Positions 24,931 to 35,036 are shown, numbered from the stretch's first letter. The stretch: DNA of 64,000 nucleotides from Thermoanaerobacteraceae bacterium (GCA_017656305.1 JACDOG010000001.1:62001-126000), one strand, 5' to 3'. Notes: generated by a model not told the origin, from the sequence alone. Made by a program: numbers and translations.

Positions 24931-25475
24931 TAAAAAGAAAACATAGCGGCATGCACAATGTCACTCATCTGCTTGTACCCTTCCCGTGATGGGTGGACCG
25001 TATCATGAAACAATTTTCTGTCAGGTATTACGAAACTGCTACCAAAAAAGGCGGAGTAAAAGTCAATGGTACTGCAGCCAAAATTTTCGGCAATCTGCCG
25101 GTACTGCTGCCGGTATTGGATTAGTTTGTCCTCGATATAGTCTTCCAAACTGGGTATGGGCATACCGATAAACACTGACAAACCGTTGTTTCCTGCCATG
25201 GTAACCAGCTGCCTCATGTCGGCAGCTGCCTGCATTGTAGGTTTTCCGATATAAGCGTCGTTTGTCCCGCCCAACAAAATTACTGCTCCTGCATGGTATT
25301 TCCGAAAAACAGACGGGGCACGCCTCAACATGTCACCCAGTGTATCCCCGTTAACTCCCTCGTTGATAAATTCAAAAGGCAGTCGGTCACCGGCCAACTT
25401 AACCCAGGAAAAACCAGGACCAAACGGAAAACCATAGGTAATGCTATCTCCCAAACATATTACTTTAACGGACAT
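24930..25475 (-). CDS. SGNH/GDSL-family hydrolase
   Basis: A 181-residue SGNH-fold enzyme: block I CLGDSITYG (Ser nucleophile), Gly in block II (VNGDTLGD), block III LLGGTNDA (Asn) and block V DTVHPSREGY (Asp and His). The length is the usual single domain. No signal peptide is seen, so it is probably cytoplasmic. It would hydrolyse an ester, perhaps a lipid or acetyl group. The ATG follows AGGGAGG, 2 bp past the end of the FAD oxidoreductase gene, so they are cotranscribed. Confidence 0.88.
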   Translation of the reverse strand: MSVKVICLGDSITYGFPFGPGFSWVKLAGDRLPFEFINEGVNGDTLGDMLRRAPSVFRKYHAGAVILLGGTNDAYIGKPTMQAAADMRQLVTMAGNNGLSVFIGMPIPSLEDYIEDKLIQYRQQYRQIAENFGCSTIDFYSAFFGSSFVIPDRKLFHDTVHPSREGYKQMSDIVHAAMFSF

Positions 25476-25476
25476 G

Positions 25477-26895
25477 TTACCTCCCTTTCACCCTTCCCAG
25501 CAAATCATGTATCACAGTAAAGGGATACCTGACCAATCCCAAAACAAACAATAGTGTAATCAAACGGTAGGATAACTCGCCGGTTGCCAGGGCTCTGATG
25601 GCTGCATGAATATACGCGCCTTGCTTTTCCCTGCCTTCGGCTTTTGCTGCCGCCATAAAAAGCTTGCTGAACCAGTCTTGCTGGTTTAACCAGTTGTTTA
25701 AATTGAATAGGTACCTGCCGCAGATATTGTCTTTGGAAAAGTGTTTCAACCTGTCGTGATAACCTTTGCTGAGACTCTGCCTGTCCGAACCTAGGTACAG
25801 CAGCGTTTCCGCAGCCAGCTGGGCACCCAGGAACGCGGCAAAGTACCCGTCTTTGAGAATTCTGCCGTACCCAGTTAAATCACCGATAACCAGCCAATTA
25901 TCTCCGTAAAATTTGCTGGACGGACCAACGTAGACGCTAGCACCGCAAACGGTATGGCACCGTAGGGAATTTTCCGGGTCGGGCAGTTCTATGAATTTTC
26001 TGACTTGCGGGTGGGCAAACAGCTGCTTTAATTCGGCAGCAGTCAGTTTTTTGTTCAGCGAGGTCAGTGTCAACCACTGCGGTCCCTTGGGAATGAAAGC
26101 CACCACGCAATCGGGAATTATACCGTCAATGATAAACATCCTGTTTTCAATAAAGTTTTTCGTGGCGTTGCTGGTATCCACCTCGGTTACAGAAGCGGGA
26201 ATTGTCGGCGGCGGCTGGAATCCGGTCAGTTTATGAAATTCTTTTAGCATGGGACGGTTTAACGCCCGAAAGCCGCAGGCAATTACCACCACATCCGTCT
26301 CCAGTATCATGTTGCTGTTATCGGGATTACGCTTGCTGAGCACCACCTGCCAGTTGTGCTTGCCGGACTGCGCTTTTTTCACCCGTTTGGCCAGGGTAGG
26401 TTCAATTACCTGAATCCGGTCAACCACTTCCCGAGGCAGTCCCTGGGTGATGCGATTCTTAATGGAATCGTCAAATCCCAGATATCCGAAACGGCTGGTA
26501 CGTAACGTGGCTGTCAGCGGTTTGCTGAGATTAATTTTTACATGGCCCGCTTTATTTATATAGATACACTGGTCAACTTCCTTGAGCACCAAATCTTGGG
26601 GCACGTGCAGGTCAGATAGCTCTGCCAGCGTCTCCAGTGCCACATTGGTAATCAAGCCTCCACAGTAGTTGCAGTTGGTACTGTTGACCAGCGTTATATA
26701 AATATCCTTTCCAGCCTTGTGCGCTTCCAGGGCCAGCTGTCTGACAAATGCACTGCCTGAAATTCCGCCGCCGATTACGGTGATGTGTGAACCGGACTTT
26801 AAACCGGCACCTTTTGCCACCGTTAACGGCTTGTAATGCTGCTGTAAGTTTTTTGTAAAGCGTTTTTCCAACCAGGTAGCAAGATTTTTCACCAT
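25477..26895 (-). CDS. FAD-dependent oxidoreductase (geranylgeranyl-reductase-like)
   Basis: About 472 residues from ATG 26895 (AAAGGTGG upstream). The dinucleotide fold is HITVIGGGISGSAFVRQLAL near residue 37. NYCGG (about residue 77) and the late GDLTGYGRILKDGYFAAFLG match the FAD-binding C-terminal motif of the geranylgeranyl reductase/halogenase superfamily. The hydrophobic C-terminus (ITLLFVLGLVRYPFTV) may associate with the membrane. The substrate is unknown; saturation of isoprenoid lipids or a thiol-linked oxidation are possibilities by superfamily. It forms a pair with the SGNH hydrolase. Confidence 0.78.
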   Translation of the reverse strand: MVKNLATWLEKRFTKNLQQHYKPLTVAKGAGLKSGSHITVIGGGISGSAFVRQLALEAHKAGKDIYITLVNSTNCNYCGGLITNVALETLAELSDLHVPQDLVLKEVDQCIYINKAGHVKINLSKPLTATLRTSRFGYLGFDDSIKNRITQGLPREVVDRIQVIEPTLAKRVKKAQSGKHNWQVVLSKRNPDNSNMILETDVVVIACGFRALNRPMLKEFHKLTGFQPPPTIPASVTEVDTSNATKNFIENRMFIIDGIIPDCVVAFIPKGPQWLTLTSLNKKLTAAELKQLFAHPQVRKFIELPDPENSLRCHTVCGASVYVGPSSKFYGDNWLVIGDLTGYGRILKDGYFAAFLGAQLAAETLLYLGSDRQSLSKGYHDRLKHFSKDNICGRYLFNLNNWLNQQDWFSKLFMAAAKAEGREKQGAYIHAAIRALATGELSYRLITLLFVLGLVRYPFTVIHDLLGRVKGR

Positions 26896-26941
26896 ATAAA
26901 CCACCTTTCAGGCAGTGTCACACGCCTCTTACTCTGAATGC

Positions 26942-28654
26942 TTATTTAACCTTTAATGACCGCAGGCGGTTAATTGCGGCAGCTACTTCATAGGGCCTTG
27001 GTAAGGCGTAGTTGCCAGGGTGCTGACCGTAGAAAGGAGAAATTACGTCCAGCCCTTTCTCCTCAATGTCGCCATAGGTCAACTGCAGGGCTTCGTATAG
27101 GCTCTTACCGTCAAAATACTTCCTGGCAGTGTAATAAATGATGTCGCCTACTGCCTGGGTCTGGCTTATATCCACCAACTGTTCAACCTGACTTAAGTCA
27201 ATGGTATACCGGCCAAACTGCAGGGAACTGGTTCCCCGGGCGACAATTTTGTTTTTCTTGCCTTTTTGGGGGTTAAAACTTTCTTTTTGCGGAATGCGGC
27301 GGGGTATGGAACCAAAGGAGGCGCCGCCTTCCTTGGAACGTCCTGTTTTTAAACTATCAGCAATGCTTTTAGCCTGTTCTGTTACATCGTGAACGTGATA
27401 TTCATCCAGCATGATGACGTTATCAGCGACGTCAAAATAATCACCGGAACCGCCAATTACCATAATTGTTGATACATCCATTTTTTCACTCAACTGCCGT
27501 ACTTTATCGATGAAAGGCGTTATCGGTTCCTTATCTTTTGCAACCAGACGCTGCATACGCACGTCCCTGATCATGAAGTTGGTAGCACTGGTATCTTCAT
27601 CCAGGAGCAGCAGCTTGCTCTTCATTTCCAAAGCTTCCATAATGTTGGCCGCCTGGGAGGTGCTGCCGCTGGCGTCTTCGGAAGAGAATTCCGTGGTATC
27701 CTGCCCGTAGGGTAAATTGTTGATGAACGGGCTGATATCTACTTTTTCCACTCTCCTGCCGTCCTCCGCCCTGATTTTTACGGCGGAAGGTACGGTAACC
27801 ACCCTTTCCCGGCCGTCTCCGGGAATGTGATTGTAAATACCCTTTTGTATGGCCTGAAGCAAGGTAGATTTCCCGTGATAGCCGCCGCCCACTATCAGGG
27901 TAACGCCTTTGGGAATCCCCATTCCCGTTACTTCCCCGTTGTTGGGCAGGGTAAAGGAAACTTCCAGGCTCTTGGGACTTTCAAAAGGCACCGCTTTATT
28001 CTTATCCAGCGGCCGGTCGCTGATGCCGCTTTCACGGGGTAGGATTGCACCGTTGGCAATAAAAGCCACCAAATCATGTTTCTCCAGTTGCTGGCGCAGG
28101 TACTCCTGGTCTTCCACCGAATGGACGTGTTCCCATAACGCATCCTGCGGCAGCGACTGGTAGAATAGAGTGTTCTTGGCAATGGCGGGCAGTTCTTCAG
28201 TAAGCATGACCACAGCCTGCTGTCCCAGTACTCTCCTTCCCTTGGCCGGTAACCCAATACTGATTCTTGCCTCCACGAAGTCGCCGTTTACTACTACCGC
28301 AGTTCTTTCCAATACCTGCTGGCCCGGCTGGTCCACTGAAATCAAACCGCTTTTTCCCGAGCCCCGGTCACCTTTGGCAAATTTACGAATAGCCTTAACC
28401 AGCTGCCGGTTTATAAAATCCTCCAGGGCCACCCGCCGCGGCTTGGTTTCATAAGCCTCACCGGGGAACCGGGCAGCATCCTGTGACACCCGCACTCTAA
28501 CGCGCGAAGGCGATGCGAAGGGATCTCCCTGTACGTAATCAATGTAAAGAATAAAATCAGGACCTTGATAAGAGCCGGAAATACCTTTGTAAGCTTTGTA
28601 ACTTTTGCCGTCAATAGACATCAACCTTTTGCGCAGACGTTCCAGTGTCTGCAA
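26942..28654 (-). CDS. ABC-ATPase domain-containing protein (PF09818)
   Basis: The 570 residues contain a predicted ATPase of the COG3044/PF09818 family: an N-terminal domain (LYIDYVQGDPFASPSRVRVR), P-loop GGGYHGKSTLLQAIQKGIYNH (Walker A near residue 258), the signature-like ASGSTSQAANIMEALE and Walker B LLLLDEDTSATNFMIRD. It has no transmembrane part and is not an importer ATPase. The biological role is unknown. It starts at TTG 28654 with GGAGGG 6 nt upstream. Monocistronic or with the FAD pair downstream. Confidence 0.88.
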   Translation of the reverse strand: MQTLERLRKRLMSIDGKSYKAYKGISGSYQGPDFILYIDYVQGDPFASPSRVRVRVSQDAARFPGEAYETKPRRVALEDFINRQLVKAIRKFAKGDRGSGKSGLISVDQPGQQVLERTAVVVNGDFVEARISIGLPAKGRRVLGQQAVVMLTEELPAIAKNTLFYQSLPQDALWEHVHSVEDQEYLRQQLEKHDLVAFIANGAILPRESGISDRPLDKNKAVPFESPKSLEVSFTLPNNGEVTGMGIPKGVTLIVGGGYHGKSTLLQAIQKGIYNHIPGDGRERVVTVPSAVKIRAEDGRRVEKVDISPFINNLPYGQDTTEFSSEDASGSTSQAANIMEALEMKSKLLLLDEDTSATNFMIRDVRMQRLVAKDKEPITPFIDKVRQLSEKMDVSTIMVIGGSGDYFDVADNVIMLDEYHVHDVTEQAKSIADSLKTGRSKEGGASFGSIPRRIPQKESFNPQKGKKNKIVARGTSSLQFGRYTIDLSQVEQLVDISQTQAVGDIIYYTARKYFDGKSLYEALQLTYGDIEEKGLDVISPFYGQHPGNYALPRPYEVAAAINRLRSLKVK

Positions 28655-28763
28655 CTCTATCCCTCCTTACTGTTGTTAATTTTTCTCTTTTATAATATTA
28701 TTATCCTCCCTTAAAAAAGAAAAAGTGCCATGCTGTTTACCTACCAACTGTCGAACTAGGGAA

Positions 28764-28793
28764 AAATAAAGACACCCAATTAGCTTGGGTGTC
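28764..28793 (-). terminator. Terminator of glnA
   Basis: GACACCCAA (28771-28779) pairs with TTGGGTGTC (28785-28793); on the minus strand a T-rich run follows. Confidence 0.88.
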
Positions 28794-28801
28794 AGCACAT
28801 T

Positions 28802-30133
28802 TTAAAACTTGGTCAGGTACTCCTGTATCTCCCAATCGTGAACCTGAGTCCGGTATTTATCCCATTCAATGGTCTTTGCTTCAATAAAACGGTTATACAA
28901 ATGTTCGCCAAGGGCTTCGCGTATTATCTTGCTCTTTTTCAGCTCGTCAATGGCTTCTTTTAGGTTGGCAGGTAAACTAGGGATTCCCAGCCTCACTCTC
29001 TCCTCTTCATCCATGTCATATATATTCCTGTCTGTTGGTTCGGGAGGTTCAATTTTATTTTTAATGCCGTCCAGTCCTGCCTTGATAATGGCTGCCAAGG
29101 CTAAATACGGGTTGGCGGACGGGTCGGGGTTTCTCACTTCAACCCGTGTACCCATACCCCTGCGGGCAGGTATCCGCAGTAGCGGGCTGCGATTTTTCTC
29201 CGACCAGGCCACGTATACCGGAGCTTCGTAACCGGAAACTAAACGTTTGTACGAGTTGACGTTAGGGTTGGTCACCGCACAGTAGGCCCGGGCGTGATGC
29301 AGCAGGCCACCAATGAAGTAATATGCCGTTTGACTAAGCCCCCGCTTGTCGTTGGGATCATAAAAGACGTTTTCCCCATCTTTAAAGAGGGACACGTGGG
29401 TATGCATTCCAGAACCGGGTATGCCGTATACTGGTTTGGGCATGAAAGTGGCGTGCAACCCGTGCCGCTGGGCAATAGTACGGACAACAAACTTAAAAGT
29501 CACAATCTTATCCGCCGTAGACAACGCATCATCATACTTGAAATCTATTTCATGCTGTCCCGGCGCCACTTCGTGGTGAGACGCTTCCACTTCAAATCCC
29601 ATATCCTGCAAGGCAATTACCATATCCCTGCGGGCGTTTTCCCCCAGATCAACCGGTGTCAGGTCAAAATAACTGGCTTTATCATGGGTTATGGTGGTCG
29701 GTTTTCCTTTTTCGTCTACTAAAAAGAGAAAAAATTCTGCTTCCGGTCCCACGTTAACCGTGTAGCCCATATCTGCTGCTTCTTTTAACACGCGTTTTAA
29801 GGTACAGCGAGGACAACCGCTGAAAGGCGTACCATCGGCATTGTAAACGTCACATATTAAACGGGCAACTGCACCTTCCTGAGGACGCCACGGAAATATA
29901 GTAAAGGTAGAAGGATCCGGTTTTAAATACATATCGGACTCCTCAATTCGTACAAACCCATCAATAGAAGAACCGTCAAACATCAATTCTCCATCCAGCG
30001 CTTTTTCCAGTTGGGCAGCAGTAATGGCCACGTTTTTCAAAACACCAAAAATATCGGTAAACTGCAGGCGAACAAAGCGGACATCCTGTTCTTTAGCCAG
30101 TCTTAAGACATCCTCTTTTGTTAGTGACACCAT
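28802..30133 (-). CDS. glnA: Type I glutamine synthetase
   Basis: The 443-residue length fits the GSI-alpha form of Firmicutes. It makes glutamine from glutamate, ammonia and ATP as a cytoplasmic dodecamer. Motifs in order: [10 protein letters not shown] near residue 50, [10 protein letters not shown] (metal Glu), [43 protein letters not shown] and [20 protein letters not shown]. The adenylylation-tyrosine region of GSI-beta enzymes is not present, so regulation is expected by feedback. No glnR gene lies next to it, unlike in Bacillus. A good promoter is visible upstream. Confidence 0.96.
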   Translation of the reverse strand: MVSLTKEDVLRLAKEQDVRFVRLQFTDIFGVLKNVAITAAQLEKALDGELMFDGSSIDGFVRIEESDMYLKPDPSTFTIFPWRPQEGAVARLICDVYNADGTPFSGCPRCTLKRVLKEAADMGYTVNVGPEAEFFLFLVDEKGKPTTITHDKASYFDLTPVDLGENARRDMVIALQDMGFEVEASHHEVAPGQHEIDFKYDDALSTADKIVTFKFVVRTIAQRHGLHATFMPKPVYGIPGSGMHTHVSLFKDGENVFYDPNDKRGLSQTAYYFIGGLLHHARAYCAVTNPNVNSYKRLVSGYEAPVYVAWSEKNRSPLLRIPARRGMGTRVEVRNPDPSANPYLALAAIIKAGLDGIKNKIEPPEPTDRNIYDMDEEERVRLGIPSLPANLKEAIDELKKSKIIREALGEHLYNRFIEAKTIEWDKYRTQVHDWEIQEYLTKF

Positions 30134-30175
30134 ATCCTTACCCCTTCCGTTACATCATTAATCATAATACTAGCA

Positions 30176-30204
30176 TATAAACTATATATTAGCAACATTT
30201 TCAA
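30176..30204 (-). promoter_or_regulatory. Probable glnA promoter
   Basis: On the minus strand: TTGAAA (30204-30199), 17 bp, TTTATA (30181-30176), about 43 bp upstream of the ATG. I do not see a TGTNA-N7-TNACA GlnR/TnrA box overlapping it. Confidence 0.45.
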
Positions 30205-30222
30205 GACTATCCTTGGCTGTTA

Positions 30223-30705
30223 TTAAAAGACAACTTTCACAATAAATGTTACCGTAATGACCAGGGCAATAATAAATTGCACCATGGTACCACCCAGTAC
30301 CCCTACCAATGTTCCGATACCGATTTTCAGGGCCTTTTTTATAGGTTTACCAGTAAATAGTTCACCTATTACCGCGCCTGCCAGGGCACCCAAAATAACC
30401 CCCACGGGACTACCGGTAAACAAGGCTGTAAGGGAACCGATGATACTTCCCCGGACCCCCCAGGAACTGGCACCATATTTCTTGGCACCGATGGTCCCGG
30501 ACAGGATATCAATTGCCATTCCCAGGACCGTAAGTATCAGCAAGATAACCATGGTCAACAGTGAAATGTCATGAAAGCCGTCTACCACGGCATACAGTAA
30601 TGCGGCACCAAACACCAGCGGTAGTCCCGGCAGCAACGGTACCAACGTTCCCAGCACTCCCAATATCATTAAAAGAATAACTGCAACCAGTAAAAATGTA
30701 CTCAT
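30223..30705 (-). CDS. DUF456 family membrane protein
   Basis: About 160 residues, five or six hydrophobic segments rich in Gly. The pattern LGVLGTLVPLLPGLPLVFGA near the N-terminus and GSIIGSLTALFTGSPVGVIL...GAVIGELFTGK in the second half are characteristic of DUF456. Function is unknown; it is a glycine-zipper-like membrane protein. ATG 30705 is used; the GTG at 30714 is only 2 nt from GGAG. It follows the response regulator gene by about 20 bp. Confidence 0.85.
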   Translation of the reverse strand: MSTFLLVAVILLMILGVLGTLVPLLPGLPLVFGAALLYAVVDGFHDISLLTMVILLILTVLGMAIDILSGTIGAKKYGASSWGVRGSIIGSLTALFTGSPVGVILGALAGAVIGELFTGKPIKKALKIGIGTLVGVLGGTMVQFIIALVITVTFIVKVVF

Positions 30706-30726
30706 TTCACTCACAGCTCCGTCATA

Positions 30727-31647
30727 TTATGGTAGCAGCTTGACAAGCAACGCATTCTCCTGCTTAAGCTTGGCCTGGTGTTTCAATTTTGCCGCATGAA
30801 GGGAAATTTCCTTCAAAGACAGTTTGAAATCACCCAGTTTCAGAATTGCAATGGACAGTGTCATCAAGGGAAATCTTTTTTCTTCCCCGTTTCTGTCTTT
30901 GGCCAGAATATACCCGTCATGCCGGTGTTGGGCATCGTAGGTGAAAGGTACGACACTGACAAACCGGTTGATAATGTGCTGCCCCAATTCTTCCGCAACT
31001 TCCTGCTCGGTAATCATTACAAAATCATCCCCACCGACGTGTCCCAGAAAGCCACCGGCGTCAAACCGGGATAAACTTTGCTTGAGAATATCAGCCAGCA
31101 TGGTAATTACTTCGTCGCCGCGCAAGAAACCGTAAGTATCGTTATAAGCCTTAAAATTATCGATGTCTATGTAAATTAAAGCTTTACCTTCCCTTTCACC
31201 AATGACCCTTTCCAGCTCTTTTTGAATAAGCTTGTTTCCCGGCAAGCCAGTTAAAGGGTTGTACGCCTTTTCATGCTTTACCCGTCGCAGCAAGCTTTTC
31301 ACCCGCGCTACCAGTTCCTCCGGTACAAACGGTTTCACCAGGTAATCATCAGCCCCGGATTCCAAACCTTTTACTTTATCCTGTACGGAATCTCTTGCCG
31401 TTACTATGATTATGGGAACATGGCTGGTACGAGTGTCATTCCGTAATATTCTGAGTATTTCGTAGCCACTCTTATCCGGAAGCTCAACATCCAGTAAAAT
31501 CAATTCAGGCGGCTGAGAGTATATTTTTTCCATAGCTTCGCCGCTATCTTTGGCACGTTCACCTACTAGTCCGGCACTTCTTAGAGAATCAGTCATGACC
31601 TTACTGATGAAGTTATCGTCATCTACTACCAACACGTAGCCTTCCAT
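30727..31647 (-). CDS. Response regulator with C-terminal GGDEF domain (GGDDF)
   Basis: About 306 residues from ATG 31647 (GGAGGAACCGTG upstream). Residues 1-118 form a receiver domain with VVDDDNF, the phospho-acceptor in LILLDVELP, TARD and YLVKPF. Residues 130-306 form a GGDEF domain opening YNPLTGLPGNKLIQKELE and carrying HVGGDDF in place of GGDEF; the Glu to Asp change can still allow catalysis in some enzymes but may lower it. The likely product is cyclic di-GMP in response to an unseen kinase. It lies between ynbB-like and DUF456 genes. Confidence 0.88.
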   Translation of the reverse strand: MEGYVLVVDDDNFISKVMTDSLRSAGLVGERAKDSGEAMEKIYSQPPELILLDVELPDKSGYEILRILRNDTRTSHVPIIIVTARDSVQDKVKGLESGADDYLVKPFVPEELVARVKSLLRRVKHEKAYNPLTGLPGNKLIQKELERVIGEREGKALIYIDIDNFKAYNDTYGFLRGDEVITMLADILKQSLSRFDAGGFLGHVGGDDFVMITEQEVAEELGQHIINRFVSVVPFTYDAQHRHDGYILAKDRNGEEKRFPLMTLSIAILKLGDFKLSLKEISLHAAKLKHQAKLKQENALLVKLLP

Positions 31648-31720
31648 CACGGTTCCTCCGCCATAAATCGTCATTAAAAGTTAAATTCTGCAAAAATTAA
31701 CTAATTCCTGCTAAAACACT

Positions 31721-32998
31721 TTACTGGGGAGCTCTTAAAAGGTTTTCTTCCAGCAACATCTTCAGTGTGCTGACCACAACTTCCTGCGAGTATTCCCTGG
31801 AAACCCCTCCCTGCAGAAACACACTGTATGGAGGTCGGACTGGGGCGTCGGCACTCAGCTCCAGCGAAGCCCCTTGAACAAAGGTACCGGCTGCCATTAT
31901 TACCTGGTGGCTGTATCCCGGAAGCAGCGCCGGATGGGGTATTACCTGACTGTCTACAGGAGAAAACTTTTGGATCCCCTGAACAAACCGTACCAGCAAG
32001 TCCGGATCTTTGAGGTCTACTCGCTGGATAATATCTGTGCGCATCTGCTCGGCATCTGGAACGACATGGAAACCGTATTGCCGCAGCAGGTACGCGGCAA
32101 ATATCATGCCGCACAGGGCTTCCAGCACCATCATTGGCGCCAGGTACAACCCCTGAAAAACCAGCCGTTTATCCCAAAAACTGGCCCCCACCTCTTTGCC
32201 CAGTCCCGGCGCCGTTAACATAGCTGCAGCCCGGTCTATTAAATCCTTTTTGCCCACCAAATACCCACCGCCGGGAGCTATAGCGCCACCCGGATTTTTA
32301 ATTAAAGAGCCCGCCACCAGGTCCGCTCCTACCATGGGCGGTTCCCTGTCTTCCACAAATTCTCCATAGCAGTTATCTACAAAAACCTCAACGCCGGGAG
32401 CACAGCCTTTCATATATGATATTAATTTTTCCAAGTACCCAATACTGTAAGAAGGCCGTGTAACATCGTAGCCGCAGGACCTTTGTATCGCTACCACCGC
32501 ATTATTACCGCAAGTTTCCAGCTTGTTTTTTAGCAGCTCCAAATCAGGCCTGCCGTTCCTTGCCAAGGGAATGATCTCCGTCTCAAAGGTTGGATATGTG
32601 TCACCGGAAATCTTTTCGCTTGGATTTCCCTCAATCCCCAGCGCGCTACAGAGAGTATCATAGGGTTTTCCAATGTAAAATAACTTTTTGCCCCCGGCTA
32701 CCATAGATTTAAGACCCAGGACAATGGCATGGGTACCACTGACTATCTGCCCCCTAACCAGTGCCGCCTCTCCACCAAAAACCCGTGCAAACAGGTTGTC
32801 CAGCACTTCTCGCCCTATGTCCCCGTACCCGTAGCCGGTACTGGGATGAAAGTGAAAGTCACTGACTCGTTCCTGCCGGAATGCAGCTAAGACTCTCCGG
32901 TGATTATTCCGCACCACAGGCCGCAACTTTTTTTCCATGGTATTTACCTTGGATAAGGCATTGTCCACAAACGTCTGCAACTGAGCTGTCCTATTCAT
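31721..32998 (-). CDS. ynbB: Methionine gamma-lyase family / YnbB-like PLP protein (PF06838)
   Basis: 425 residues from ATG 32998, set by GGAGG. It belongs to the PF06838 'aluminum resistance / methionine gamma-lyase' family: FHPSTGYGYGDIGREVLD at the start, RGQIVSGTHAIVLGLKSM, QRSCGYDVTRPSYSI and the PLP lysine in SLIKNPGGAIAPGGGYLVG. The true reaction is not established. In Bacillus subtilis ynbB lies between hflX (ynbA) and glnR/glnA; the same neighbourhood is kept here. Its start overlaps the M20 peptidase end by 8 bp. Confidence 0.88.
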   Translation of the reverse strand: MNRTAQLQTFVDNALSKVNTMEKKLRPVVRNNHRRVLAAFRQERVSDFHFHPSTGYGYGDIGREVLDNLFARVFGGEAALVRGQIVSGTHAIVLGLKSMVAGGKKLFYIGKPYDTLCSALGIEGNPSEKISGDTYPTFETEIIPLARNGRPDLELLKNKLETCGNNAVVAIQRSCGYDVTRPSYSIGYLEKLISYMKGCAPGVEVFVDNCYGEFVEDREPPMVGADLVAGSLIKNPGGAIAPGGGYLVGKKDLIDRAAAMLTAPGLGKEVGASFWDKRLVFQGLYLAPMMVLEALCGMIFAAYLLRQYGFHVVPDAEQMRTDIIQRVDLKDPDLLVRFVQGIQKFSPVDSQVIPHPALLPGYSHQVIMAAGTFVQGASLELSADAPVRPPYSVFLQGGVSREYSQEVVVSTLKMLLEENLLRAPQ

Positions 32999-34190
32999 CT
33001 TGACCTCCCAAAACATCCAATGCCACTTGAGCCAGTACGGCTGCAGCTACGGGCAATGCAGCCTCATCTGCTTGAAACCGAGGATGGTGCCATGGATACT
33101 GCCTGGCCAACTTTTCATTACCCACACCAAGATAAAAATAAACGCCGGGAACGCTTTCCAGATAATAGCTAAAGTCCTCTCCTCCCATGGAAGGGTGAGG
33201 AATCTGGTAAACATTTTCTTCTCCCAGCAGTCTCTGGGCAGAGTCTCGCAAAAGCGCAACCAGGGATGTATCATTAACCACAGGGGGATAACCCCATTCA
33301 TAGGAAAACTGGTACTCAACTTGATAACTGTCACAGATACCTTTTATCACTTGTTCCATCAATTTCGGCATACGTTCCCTGGTCTCAGCGGTAAGAGTGC
33401 GAACCGTTCCTTCAAGTCGGGCTTGGCCGGCAATAATGTTTGCTTTGGTTCCCGCATGAAAACTGCCAACGGAAATCACCGCCGGTTCCAGCGGGTCCAC
33501 CATGCGGCTGACCACCGTTTGCAGGGTTTGAACCACGTGGCTTCCGACAACAATAGCATCTCGTGTCTGGTGGGGTAACGCACCGTGACCACCCTGGCCC
33601 GCAATTGTCAGGGTAAACATATCAGCCGCCGCCATAATCGGTCCCTCTTTCACACCAATGGAACCAGCAGGTAAAAATGGCTGGCTATGCAGGCCAACAA
33701 TGGCCTCCAGTTCCTCGTTTATTACTCCCTGGCGTATCATTCCCCGGGCACCGCCGGGAGGGGTTTCTTCCGCGGGCTGGAAAATAAGTTTCACGCCGCC
33801 GTGTTGTTCCGAAAGGTATTCTTTTAGCAGCATTCCCGCACCCAGGACAGCGGTCATATGGACATCATGACCGCAGGCGTGCATCTTTCCGGGATGTTTG
33901 GAAGAATAAGGCAACCCCGTTTGTTCCGTTACCGGTAAGGCGTCCATATCCGCCCTCAAGGCCACTTTGGGGGCTCCCCTACCCACACAGGCTGTAATTC
34001 CCGTACCCGCAATGCCGGTCCGAATTTCTCCAATTGCCTCACTCTTTAAAATTCTTTCGATTATTTCTGCAGTCTTGTATTCCTCAAAAGCCAGTTCCGG
34101 AATCTGGTGCAGCTCCCGGTAGATTTCCGTCAGTTTCGGGGCCAGTTCCCGAGACTTGTCCATCAGCTTGTTATCCGCACACGCTGCCAT
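32991..34190 (-). CDS. M20-family amidohydrolase
   Basis: About 399 residues from ATG 34190 (AGGAG about 10 nt upstream). Metal-binding features: MHACGHDVHMTAVLGAGMLL, QPAEETPPGGARGMI, GLHSQPFLPAGSIG and late HPSMGGEDFSYYLE. Dimerisation-domain sequence GQGGHGALPHQTRDAI is typical of the IAA-amino-acid/N-acyl-amino-acid hydrolase subgroup. It probably deacylates N-acyl amino acids or related amides in the cytoplasm. It sits in the ThiF-M20-ynbB run of closely spaced genes. Confidence 0.9.
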   Translation of the reverse strand: MAACADNKLMDKSRELAPKLTEIYRELHQIPELAFEEYKTAEIIERILKSEAIGEIRTGIAGTGITACVGRGAPKVALRADMDALPVTEQTGLPYSSKHPGKMHACGHDVHMTAVLGAGMLLKEYLSEQHGGVKLIFQPAEETPPGGARGMIRQGVINEELEAIVGLHSQPFLPAGSIGVKEGPIMAAADMFTLTIAGQGGHGALPHQTRDAIVVGSHVVQTLQTVVSRMVDPLEPAVISVGSFHAGTKANIIAGQARLEGTVRTLTAETRERMPKLMEQVIKGICDSYQVEYQFSYEWGYPPVVNDTSLVALLRDSAQRLLGEENVYQIPHPSMGGEDFSYYLESVPGVYFYLGVGNEKLARQYPWHHPRFQADEAALPVAAAVLAQVALDVLGGQDE

Positions 34191-34238
34191 AGCAATATCG
34201 CTCCTTAAACAGTTTTCACAAAAAAGATATATTAGCAA

Positions 34239-35036
34239 TCACGGTGTACAGTAACCGGTGTACTCTTCTAACTGAGTAATGGTCGGTTCGCTGCCGCACA
34301 CGGGACACGATTCCTGCCGGGTGATTTCCACTTCCTGGAAACGCGATTCCAGGGCGTGGAAAATCAGCATGCGGCCTACGAGATTTTCCCCGGTATTAAG
34401 TAAAAATTTGACGGCTTCAGTAGCCTGCAATACTCCCATTACCCCTGCTGTCACTCCAATTATGCCCGCTTCCTGGCACGTGGGTGCACTTTCCGGTGCC
34501 GGGGGCGTGGGAAACACGCAACGGTAACATGGCCCTTTCCCCGGTACTACAGTCATTATCATGCCGTCCCAGCGCAGTACTCCCGCCTCCACCAGCGGCT
34601 TATTTACCAAAACGCACGCATCATTCAACAAATACCTGGCAGTAAAATTGTCAACGGCATCTACGACCAGGTCATACTGGCTGATTAAATCAACAACATT
34701 CTCCTTACTTAGTCTTTCCTGGTATGTAATGATCTTAACATCGGGATTGAGTTTTTCCAGTGTTTCCTTTGCAGACTCAACTTTCGGCCTGCCAACATCA
34801 GGTGTGCCGTGAAGAATTTGCCGGTGCAAATTTGATAAATCCACTGTGTCGTGATCGATGATTCCCAATGTTCCCACTCCAGCTGCCGCCAGGTAATAGG
34901 TAACCGGTGAGCCCAGGCCTCCGGCACCGACCACCAGTACTTTGGAAGCCAGCAGTTTTTTCTGCCCCTTCCCACCTATTTCCGGTAATATTATTTGCCG
35001 GGAATACCGTCTGATTTGTCTGTCCGATAGTTGCAA
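34239..35036 (-). CDS. ThiF/MoeB/HesA family adenylyltransferase
   Basis: About 265 residues starting at TTG 35036 (GGAGG 8 nt upstream), which gives the usual start QLSDRQIRRYSRQIILPEIG. Motifs: ATP-binding VLVVGAGGLGSPVTYYLAAA, DLSNLHRQILHGTPDVGRPK, DAVDNFTARYLLND and catalytic-Cys region PTCQEAGIIG. A C-terminal CPVC site with an earlier CYRC likely binds zinc. It activates the C-terminus of a ubiquitin-like sulfur carrier for thiamin, molybdopterin or another pathway; no carrier gene is nearby, so the pathway is open. The extra 23 codons up to 35105 lack a ribosome site. Confidence 0.85.
   Translation of the reverse strand: MQLSDRQIRRYSRQIILPEIGGKGQKKLLASKVLVVGAGGLGSPVTYYLAAAGVGTLGIIDHDTVDLSNLHRQILHGTPDVGRPKVESAKETLEKLNPDVKIITYQERLSKENVVDLISQYDLVVDAVDNFTARYLLNDACVLVNKPLVEAGVLRWDGMIMTVVPGKGPCYRCVFPTPPAPESAPTCQEAGIIGVTAGVMGVLQATEAVKFLLNTGENLVGRMLIFHALESRFQEVEITRQESCPVCGSEPTITQLEEYTGYCTP

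Noticed and set aside
30134-30222. GlnR/TnrA operator upstream of glnA
   Set aside because: I could not find TGTNA-N7-TNACA; only a promoter-like pair is visible.
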